From: Phoronis ovalis
Lineage: Eukaryota > Phoronida > Phoronidae
DNA length: 20,220 nt
Reading direction: 5' to 3'
Assembly (NCBI GenBank): GCA_028565635.1
Contig: JAOXYB010005568.1
Location: 1-20,220 of the forward strand
Below the pieces are notes generated by a model. That model was given only the letters and a program-made list of their open reading frames with translations. It made no database searches and had not been told where the DNA came from. A program made the translations under genes and the position numbers. Of the stretch, positions 15,801 to 20,220 are shown piece after piece. Position 1 is the stretch's first letter; each line of letters begins with the position of its first letter.

Positions 15801-18660
15801 AGCTACGCGAACGTTATCACCATGTCGGCACAATTTCCATGCCTCTTTCACTTTCATGTCAACGTTTCCGTTATGCTAAAATTAATTAAAAATATCAATG
15901 TAGTACTTTCAACATATATTGGCATAGATTAAGTCATAGAGTTTTCGAAAATTGAAAAGTTATGCAGTAAATGATTAAACATTTACTGTCTTTACTTTGA
16001 TTTGTCCAGTATATCTATTTCATTGTTTCATACGGTATATTTGTGCCATAGAATTGAAGTGCTAATCAATTGTCCGATTTGGATAAGTAATCACGTGTAG
16101 TATATCTTTGCCCAGTTGTGTTTGCCAAGTAAACAATACTTGCAATCTCGCCCCGGGGAAAGGCTGGAGATGTCCATTTTAAACTAACTTACCAAATACC
16201 ATACACGTTTCCATATCATTGGGTATAGGTTAGCAAGATTATCGATTGGTACTGGTTGAAACAATTCATTTTTACTTTCAGTTTGTTGTTTTACCATTTT
16301 AACCTGAAATTTCATTGTAACAATTTAATACATTGTAACCGGTTGTAACCGAAAAGCGTAGGATACTCGGACATAATAGAAATGATGGTGCAATACGGAA
16401 GTAGCCCGCTGAAAGAAAAACATTAAAAAAATAATAGTTAGAGATATATGCTAGAAAACACTTCATCCTGAATTGATTATTAATTACATATTACACATTT
16501 CAGTACACTACCTTAAAATTAAAGAAAATTGCAACTTTGATGACTATAAAAGAAGATTTACACTTTACAATTTGCTTTACCTGTTTGTATTTAGACAGGC
16601 TTGCATGGAGGTGGGAACTTGATCTCCTTTTTCTCAGAGGAACACTTTTGTGTGCAAAAACGTGGTAATTTCCATAAATCTATAAACAAAATTAAAAGCT
16701 TAAGCCTATTTGCAGGTCTACCTAACCAGAGTAGACTCGAACCGTCAATCCACGCACGCGAACATGTTTCTTTACCACTCGAGCCCCTTTTTCTGGTTTC
16801 GCACCGAAATTCCTGCTATTCGAACCGTCATTTCCGCCGGCTTACAAGTAGAAGGAATTTCGATGCGAAACCCGAAAAAAGGGTTTGAATGGTAGGAACA
16901 GGTACGCTAGTATGGATTAACGGTTCGAGTTTACTCTGGTTAGGTAGGCCTGATTTAGTACACTTAATTTATCCCTACACGAAGAAAGTAAAAGTATCAT
17001 GTTACTAGCTAAATATACTTTTCTTTCTTAGTTTTCTACAGTAATCTTGATCCACGGATTTAGAAAAGGGAAAACATTCGGTCACCTGATTCATGTAGGA
17101 TTACCTAATATTATAATGTGGAAAATTATGAGCACAAATCTCCTTTGTAATAAGGTTATGTTACGTAACATGTAGCATGTGCCGGTAACACACCCCTATT
17201 ACAAAACGTGATGTTTTACTTCCTGTGATACAGCTACGTTCTCGGTGTAGTAGGTAAGATATATGTTCACACTAATATATTTAGCTTAGTGGAAGGGTTT
17301 TAGTATTAGTACAAATGCGTGACAAGGGGGATAGAAACTCAACGGTTTGCATCTCAGGCTCTTTTCATTGCTTTCAGGTATCCAGCGAAGATTCGTCTCA
17401 CTAGAAGCATTCTGTTCAGTACTTATCATATGAGTTATTTCTCTTGTCTTGTACATTTGACATACTAAGGACCTTGGGAATTAAAAAAATAATAGTTTTA
17501 ATTTTTTCTTTCAGCACTATGTTACGTGTTAGCTGTTATAAAAGGGGCTTGTGCTAATAATTTCCCCTTTTATAATTTCGGTAGACTATATGTGTCTGGT
17601 TTCATATCGACTCGTTTAGCATGATTTCAAGAAATGCATATTGAAATAGAATGGTTTAGTCATAATTATGAAACAAAAGTCCCTGGCTTCAAAATCGATC
17701 TCCGCTCCGCGCTCACTAAAATAGCTCCCGCTTAGTTGACAAAAGTGAATATAAACGGTTGCTACGTAATCTTACAGCTAGCGGAAGAATAACAGTACGG
17801 TGGTTTACAGTCCCCTCTACATAATTATTATGCGTAATTGCTCTCAAAGCATAACAAAACCGAAATGATGTTCTTTCGTTAGCTGTAATGGAATAAAAAT
17901 AATGAGGATTCAGTCGTGCCATTATAAGCATTCATCTAGCTAAAGGTACGCAGGTCGGCTTAAAATTAAACATGGGGAAATTGAAAACACATTCTTTAAA
18001 TTTCAATATGTTTAAAAAAATAAAAATGAAACTCTCACCATGCAGCCGTTTTCACTTCATTTTAGGTCACAAAAAGCATATTTAGATAGTTGAAACCCTA
18101 AAAGTAGTGGTTGTATCTATTTGCATGTTACTTTAGCATTTCTCAGTTAATTTGACACGTGAGAAACACTGTATGCGAATTACTAAATCTGATCGGCCCA
18201 TTATCAGAAAATAATGAAAGTTATTTTGATTAATTGAACGATTTCTTACTTATTATAAATGTTCAAAATATTATCAAAGAAAAGCATGTAACCTTATTAC
18301 CTAACGTTATATTATTTGTCGCACTTACGTTATCAATGTATTGAAATCCATATTTGGCGGCTAAATCTTTTGCTGCCTCGACACCATTATCACTTTCAAC
18401 AATCCATCGGTTAGTATAAGTAACTTCGCCCTCGGAAGCAATGATGCTGTAATGGAACCCGAACAGAACATGCTTTATGAGTAAGAAAGTCAATACGGTC
18501 TTTTTTTAAAGAATTTATAACGAAACATTGGTTCCATTTATGTAGCAACAAGCTTAACGTGATATCAAGGCATTACTTAAATAATTTTTACGTACCTCAC
18601 AATTAGGGTTAATATAGAAAATACAACCACACGCTCCATGGAAATCAGATTTCTCCCCAT
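6813..18660 (-). CDS. Secreted kexin/furin-like serine protease with C-type lectin and two FN2 domains (19 exons, 895 aa)
   Basis: The 19 exons are 18660-18596, 18446-18329, 16679-16581, 16303-16193, 15875-15750, 15477-15428, 15165-15080, 14315-14140, 13695-13471, 13095-12980, 11337-11231, 10628-10511, 10171-9891, 9568-9386, 9056-8850, 8663-8541, 7846-7649, 7344-7096 and 6862-6813. All junctions are GT-AG, phases agree, and the total is 2688 bases. Residues 1-26 or so are the signal peptide and about 27-94 the prodomain. The S8 catalytic domain has Asp159 (VVDEGID), His191 (HGTSAAG), Asn292 (ATGNGA) and Ser370 (GESSGAAP). The P domain spans about 428-575 and the C-type lectin domain about 615-731. 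The FN2 domains have cysteines at 757/771/781/795 and 840/854/864/878. The core is closest to subtilisin/kexin proprotein convertases. It lacks the usual RxKR site before the catalytic domain and several acidic pocket residues. There is no membrane anchor. Confidence 0.88.
7096..7344 (-). CDS. Protease exon 18: linker and second FN2 domain
   Basis: This exon encodes residues 798-879. A Ser/Thr/Val-rich linker precedes CFLPVYYRGKIYAGC, then FFC and KYYC. Spacing follows the fibronectin type II pattern C-x2-P-x2-Y-x7-C, x8-aromatic-C, with aromatic residues before the last cysteine. It differs from the copy in exon 17 at 7 of 53 aligned residues. Confidence 0.83.
7649..7846 (-). CDS. Protease exon 17: first FN2 domain
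   Basis: This exon encodes residues 732-796, entering in phase 1 and leaving with a single A before GTAAGT. It has a short Ser-rich linker, then CFLPVYYRRKIYNGC, FFC and YYC. FN2 domains in other proteins bind collagen or gelatin. Here the usual Trp before the third cysteine is Phe. Confidence 0.83.
7847..8540 (-). other. Protease intron 16
   Basis: This intron separates the lectin and FN2 modules. The minus-strand donor is GAG|GTTTGA, a weak but acceptable site that keeps phase 1. I see no repeat or RNA gene in it. A short open frame at 8356-8538 is not coding by any evidence. Confidence 0.7.
8541..8663 (-). CDS. Protease exon 16: second half of C-type lectin domain
   Basis: This exon follows TATTGCAG and encodes residues 691-730, starting WCPLEPNNF and ending CWNDRDCSVQQTFICER. 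The EPN and WND motifs are those that coordinate calcium and favour mannose-type sugars in C-type lectins. The cysteines before VET, in CWND, in RDC and in FIC match the long CTLD pattern. Confidence 0.88.
8850..9056 (-). CDS. Protease exon 15: first half of C-type lectin domain
   Basis: This exon follows TTTATAG and ends ACACAG|GTAACA in phase 1, encoding residues 622-689. KLNWKRAKRYCEDKGYYLVV is the classical opening helix region with its first cysteine. WYGWMGIKK stands in for the family's WIGL core. Confidence 0.87.
9386..9568 (-). CDS. Protease exon 14: end of P domain and linker
   Basis: This exon encodes residues 561-620. Its first part (RGELFEASVAIYGLDTVF) aligns with the last strands of the kexin/furin P domain (cf. 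GTLTKFTLVLYGT in furin). The remainder, rich in Pro, Thr, Ser and Gly, joins the protease to the lectin. Confidence 0.85.
9736..9855 (+). repeat. Dispersed intronic repeat, copy 2
   Basis: This segment in protease intron 13 matches 3056-3172 in the BRICHOS gene. It ends in the shared AGTTAAACTTAGATT and an AAAAGAT tail. It is old, with many substitutions. Confidence 0.65.
9891..10171 (-). CDS. Protease exon 13: P domain
   Basis: This exon encodes residues 467-559. VRVTLESPGGTPSTVVPGR and FWGEDSAGTWLLKIKD are the hallmark P-domain motifs (cf. LVSPMGTRSTLLAARP and WDEDPSGEWVLEIEN in furin). The P domain stabilises the catalytic domain in convertases. The RGD found in mammalian furin is absent (NRGH here). 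Confidence 0.9.
10511..10628 (-). CDS. Protease exon 12: catalytic-to-P-domain junction
   Basis: This exon encodes residues 428-465, entering with two bases and leaving with AG before GTGCGT. FGFGLLDAAKMVKYARNW matches the kexin/furin YGYGLLDAGAMV segment that closes the catalytic domain, followed by the first P-domain cysteine (EHSCIRF). Confidence 0.9.
10969..11192. mobile_element. MITE-like foldback, family 1 copy A
   Basis: Terminal inverted repeats start ACAGCTAGCGAAAGAATG at 10969 and end with its reverse complement at 11192. Pairing continues inward through TTACGGT and ACCGTAA. The interior is non-coding. The flanking octamers (ATGCTATC and ATTGCTTT) are only loosely alike, so no target-site duplication is claimed. 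It ends 38 bases from the donor of exon 11. A second copy lies at 17774-17892. Confidence 0.78.
11231..11337 (-). CDS. Protease exon 11: C-terminal catalytic domain
   Basis: This exon follows CTTGTAG and ends AGAG|GTATTT, encoding residues 392-426. TKFTWRDMQHLIVNTANSQF is almost the furin helix (LTWRDMQHLVVQTS), strong evidence for the S8 kexin subfamily. Confidence 0.92.
11338..12979 (-). other. Protease intron 10, holding a large foldback
   Basis: This long intron contains the 359-bp foldback at 11713-12071. The rest is AT-rich and I see no gene in it. Short open frames at 12365-12562 and 12573-12764 show no domain or splice support. Confidence 0.7.
11713..12071. mobile_element. Long foldback element, family 2
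   Basis: The left arm begins AACTGTGCTTTTGGCTTCTT at 11713. The right arm ends with the reverse complement AAGAAGCTAAAAACACAGTT at 12071. Inner blocks also pair: TAATGTTTTGAATATAGC with GCTACATTTAAAACATTA, and TTTTTACGCGCTAAAAGTTG (from about 11873) with CAACTTTTAACACGTAAAAA. The element is non-coding with diverged arms, consistent with an old MITE or foldback transposon. Confidence 0.72.
12980..13095 (-). CDS. Protease exon 10: catalytic serine
   Basis: This exon follows TTTACAG and ends GCAAGG|GTAATG in phase 2, encoding residues 353-390. TFGESSGAAPMAAGIIALAL carries the nucleophile Ser370. In furin the same stretch reads GTSASAPLAAGIIALTL, so the residue two before the serine is Glu instead of Gly and the Thr is Ser. 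A nearer donor (GAG|GTTAAA) would break the phase and was not used. Confidence 0.9.
13471..13695 (-). CDS. Protease exon 9: oxyanion-hole asparagine
   Basis: This exon follows ATTACAG and ends before GTAAAA, encoding residues 278-352 in phase 0. GRNGQGSIYVFATGNGALND corresponds to furin's GRGGLGSIFVWASGNGG. Asn292 is the oxyanion-hole residue. Asp298 and Asp303 match furin Asp301 and Asp306, and Cys300 matches Cys303, but furin Cys305 is Tyr302 here. Confidence 0.92.
14140..14315 (-). CDS. Protease exon 8: central catalytic domain
   Basis: This exon follows TTTTGCAG and ends before GTAGCC, encoding residues 220-277. The DTEARALL and VYSCSWG segments align with furin's AVEARSLG and IYSASWG. 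After SWG furin has the acidic PEDDG, which shapes its S1 pocket and a calcium site. Here it is RPRTG, a clear change of charge. Confidence 0.92.
15080..15165 (-). CDS. Protease exon 7: catalytic histidine
   Basis: This exon follows TTATTGTAG and ends GAGCG|GTAAGA, encoding residues 191-218. HGTSAAGVIAAEFNNFCGVG is the S8 family HGT motif with His191. Furin has HGTRCAGEVAA at this place. Confidence 0.93.
15428..15477 (-). CDS. Protease exon 6: short loop before the histidine
   Basis: This 50-base exon follows TTGTTTAG and ends GGCGG|GTAAGT. It encodes DEARIKYFNSNGVLTG, with the next Gly completed across the intron. Only this frame is open. Asp159 and His191 are 32 residues apart against 41 in human furin, so the loop is shortened. 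Confidence 0.85.
15750..15875 (-). CDS. Protease exon 5: catalytic aspartate
   Basis: This exon follows AATTTTAG and ends AAAAAG|GTTCAA, encoding residues 132-173. VRVAVVDEGIDFTNIDL is the S8 Asp motif (furin VSILDDGIEKNHPDL). Asp159 is catalytic, the second Asp of furin is Glu, and Asp168 matches a known calcium ligand. Confidence 0.93.
16193..16303 (-). CDS. Protease exon 4: N-terminus of catalytic domain
   Basis: This exon follows AATTTCAG and ends before GTAAGT, encoding residues 95-131 in phase 0. It covers the region where convertases carry RxKR and DPxFxxQWYL. Here the start is VKMVKQQTESK with no dibasic site, while YPMIWKRVWYL keeps the WYL end. Confidence 0.85.
16581..16679 (-). 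CDS. Protease exon 3: prodomain end with RKRR motif
   Basis: This exon follows TTTATAG and ends AAACAG|GTAAAG, encoding residues 62-94 in phase 0. YGNYHVFAHKSVPLRKRRSS aligns with furin's FGDYYHFWHRGVTKRSLS, the secondary, pH-gated prodomain cleavage loop. It is too short to show as an ordinary open frame, but its phases fit exons 2 and 4 exactly. Confidence 0.85.
16713..16952. mobile_element. MITE-like foldback, family 3
   Basis: The left end CAGGTCTACCTAACCAGAGT at 16713 mirrors the right end ACTCTGGTTAGGTAGGCCTG at 16952. Pairing continues through CGAACCGT/ACGGTTCG, then CCCCTTTTTCTGGTTTCGCA against its partner near 16870, then GAAATTCCT/AGGAATTTC. The element is almost one complete hairpin and is more GC-rich than its surroundings. 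It ends 33 bases upstream of the exon 3 acceptor on the minus strand. Confidence 0.82.
17144..17205. repeat. Imperfect inverted repeat
   Basis: TTTGTAATAAGGTTATGTTAC (17144-17164) pairs imperfectly with GTAACACACCCCTATTACAAA (17185-17205). The structure is short and intronic. Confidence 0.55.
17536..17575. repeat. Perfect 12-bp hairpin
   Basis: TTATAAAAGGGG (17536-17547) pairs without mismatch with CCCCTTTTATAA (17564-17575), leaving a 16-base loop. It is intronic and does not look like an RNA gene. Confidence 0.6.
17774..17892. mobile_element. MITE-like foldback, family 1 copy B
   Basis: The ends ACAGCTAGCGGAAGAAT and ATTCTTTCG-like TTCTTTCGTTAGCTGT repeat those of copy A. On the minus strand the interior shares CGGTTTTGTTATGC with copy A, and the other end shares CCACCGTA. 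Copy B is shorter by about 100 bases. Similarity across both termini and the interior makes common origin clear. Confidence 0.75.
18329..18446 (-). CDS. Protease exon 2: prodomain
   Basis: This exon follows CATTACAG and ends GATAAC|GTAAGT, encoding residues 23-61. VTYTNRWIVESDNGVEAAKD and KYGFQYID are the signature of the convertase prodomain (furin VFTNTWAVRIPGGPAVANSV...KHGFLNLG), an intramolecular chaperone and inhibitor. Confidence 0.92.
18596..18660 (-). CDS. Protease exon 1: signal peptide
   Basis: The exon ends GTGAG|GTACGT in phase 2, exactly what exon 2 requires. It reads MGRNLISMERVVVFSILTLI, a short charged start then a hydrophobic core ending near IIASEG. The second Met (codon at 18637-18639) is an equally plausible start and would give MERVVVF. 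The frame upstream of 18660 is open for a while but contains no earlier ATG. Confidence 0.8.
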
Positions 18661-20220
18661 CAGAATTACTAAATTATTTTCTTTCTTAGGAATGAAGTAA
18701 ATGCGCAAACATACACCACGAAATTCGCTGTGGTAATCATATTGATTTAACAAGTAAGGTACAAGGAAATAATATGCAAGGAACCGGTTGCTGATAAGAT
18801 AGGTTCACTGTGATACAGGCTTCACTGTGAAATTCGTGATCCACTTAAACGGCAAGTTAGGCGAATAATGTCAAAGCAGGTGTCACCGTTATTGCATGTT
18901 CAGTTATAACAGAAATAATATATCGTTCTGTGTGCACTTTGGAGATAAATACTCAGCAGTGCAATATCGCTGTATAGAAACAATATTATTTATCTATTTA
19001 AAAAGGAGACAGCGCAACGAAACGAATTTGATGTTCAAGATTCTTCTGCCTGGTTTTAATTTTTGCATTGAAAACGAATGCAAATGTATTACATGACTGT
19101 AAGAATAGTACTATATATGGAGAGAAAAAAATATAAATTGAATATAATAGGCATATATATAGTAACTGGGGAAGGGTGCACAATTCGCTATGGGAAATGT
19201 GTAAAAATGACAGAAGAACATATAGTCAGTGTACTGTTTTCCTGTTAAATTTTTTCCTTGCAAAATTAATTATATACGAATGAATTTCATACATATTTTC
19301 GACAAAATATTGACATTAATTTTGCCTTTGGTGTATTATCTAATTGCTCGAAATTGTTTACTAAATACATCTGTACACAGAAAGAATCTCCCGCTATAAT
19401 TTTATCAAGGTTTTAATAAAATTGCATTTAATCTTGAATGTACCGAATCCGGAAAAGCTCAAATTTAAGATTGTTTTATCTTGAATTTTATTTGGAAACG
19501 TGCCGTTACATATAATTCATCGAGAGATTACAACTAAATGTACTGCACGAGGAAAATTGACGTTTATTTACATTTTGAACTATTTTCCAATTGGATAATT
19601 TTTAGCAAATCACTGCTTTGCATTATGGATAAAAAATCACACAATTATTATCTGTGCATTATTTGTTCTGTCCTACTAAATGGATGATAAGGCAACTTGG
19701 GAAGTAACCCCACCGCGTTTCTTCTTTATCAAAAAAGCCAGTGTGATGTCACACACACACAAAGTTTTATCTACTAAAGGAAAAGAAAATTCGAAGAAAT
19801 TAGTGCATAAATTAAATTGCATCTAAAAATTTTTGTCAAATTTCATTTAAGAATTTTTGTCCAACGGGGTATATTATGAATTTTATAAAATAAACATCAA
19901 CACTAATTTACTGTCTTTTATAGCCTGGTCATTTTAAACAGAGAAGCAAAGAAATAACAATCAGCTTACTAATTTCGTCAAGCTAAGCTACGTGTGTGAT
20001 CAGCTAATCTGGCAGCTAATCACAATCTCGCCACCTGGTGATGATTCAGTTAGTTACGAAACGCCTCAAGATATTTTTGAATACCTAGCTGCGATCATTA
20101 CCCATATCTAATTTCAGATTGTTTCAGATTTTTTTCGAAATCAAAAATATCAATGTAAAAAGTTCTAAGTTTATTTCAAACTCGGTACTTCATATAAACA
20201 GTAAGATACAAAAATAAATA
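18661..20220. other. Upstream region of the protease gene, no gene seen
   Basis: AT-rich DNA upstream of the minus-strand start codon. It contains TGATAAGATA at 18792-18801, a GATA-factor-like site, and two copies of TTCACTGTGA. I find no convincing TATA box, coding region or RNA gene. Short frames at 18896-19096 and 18998-19183 overlap on opposite strands and lack any support. Confidence 0.5.
18804..18830. promoter_or_regulatory. Paired TTCACTGTGA motifs upstream of the protease gene
   Basis: TTCACTGTGA occurs at 18804-18813 and again at 18821-18830. TCACTGTGA is palindromic around its central base, as expected for a dimeric binding site. The pair lies 144-170 bases upstream of the start codon. 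The binding factor is unknown and the function is inferred from position only. Confidence 0.35.

Larger units (their letters stand above)
16680..18328 (-). other. Protease intron 2, rich in palindromic elements
   Basis: This intron holds a foldback at 16713-16952, an inverted repeat at 17144-17205, a perfect 12-bp hairpin at 17536-17575 and a second family 1 MITE at 17774-17892. No coding sequence is seen on either strand. Confidence 0.75.

Noticed and set aside
15672-15857. Using the Met in the catalytic-Asp exon as a gene start
   Set aside because: The exon has a clean upstream acceptor at 15875 and joins in phase to exon 4. The Met is internal.
16601-16895. Overlapping + strand open frames of 95 and 61 codons
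   Set aside because: They lie inside the 16713-16952 foldback and over the minus-strand prodomain exon. The open frames are a by-product of the palindrome and the antisense exon.
6813-18660. Calling the minus-strand gene a pseudogene because its exons sit in small, broken open frames
   Set aside because: All 19 exons keep phase, canonical splice sites and catalytic and structural cysteine residues, with no internal stop.
1-20220. CRISPR arrays, operons, tRNA or rRNA genes
   Set aside because: The window is eukaryotic and intron-rich. No regularly spaced repeats and no tRNA or rRNA sequence were recognised by eye.

Overview
The window is metazoan nuclear DNA. It is AT-rich, its genes are split into short exons with GT-AG introns, and intronic and intergenic DNA is full of foldback repeats and a dead non-LTR retrotransposon. 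The combination of BRICHOS, C-type lectin and fibronectin type II modules with a decayed LINE tail suggests a lophotrochozoan invertebrate, perhaps a bivalve mollusc. That placement is inference; no sequence here identifies the species.

Two genes can be assembled completely by following splice sites and reading phase. On the + strand, 1233-3558 (5 exons) encodes a 273-residue secreted BRICHOS precursor: signal peptide, linker, BRICHOS domain with the diagnostic Asp and Cys pair, a minimal furin-type site (RVGR), then a 93-residue tail with 11 cysteines. It has a TATA box and a polyadenylation signal. On the - strand, 18660-6813 (19 exons) encodes an 895-residue secreted protein: signal peptide, proprotein-convertase prodomain, S8 subtilisin/kexin catalytic domain with Asp159, His191, Asn292 and Ser370, P domain, a C-type lectin domain with EPN and WND motifs, and two fibronectin type II domains from a recent exon duplication. 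All 19 exon phases agree, although most exons lie in small ORFs that look meaningless alone.

The two genes converge tail to tail. Between them (3559-6812) lie the BRICHOS 3' UTR, an 18-bp-unit minisatellite, a 26-bp-arm inverted repeat and a truncated, frameshifted LINE 3' end. The protease introns hold several palindromic MITE-like elements: 10969-11192 and 17774-17892 (one family), 11713-12071, and 16713-16952. The first intron of the BRICHOS gene holds another (1570-1806). A tandem duplication of about 340 bp fills 11-683. The last 1.5 kb (18661-20220) is upstream DNA of the protease gene with no gene seen.

The most interesting item is the protease. A kexin/furin core fused to a C-type lectin and FN2 modules looks like a pattern- or matrix-targeted processing enzyme. 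Its substrate-pocket residues differ from furin, its usual activation site is absent, and its neighbour is a BRICHOS precursor of the kind furins normally cut. A functional link between the two genes is a hypothesis only.
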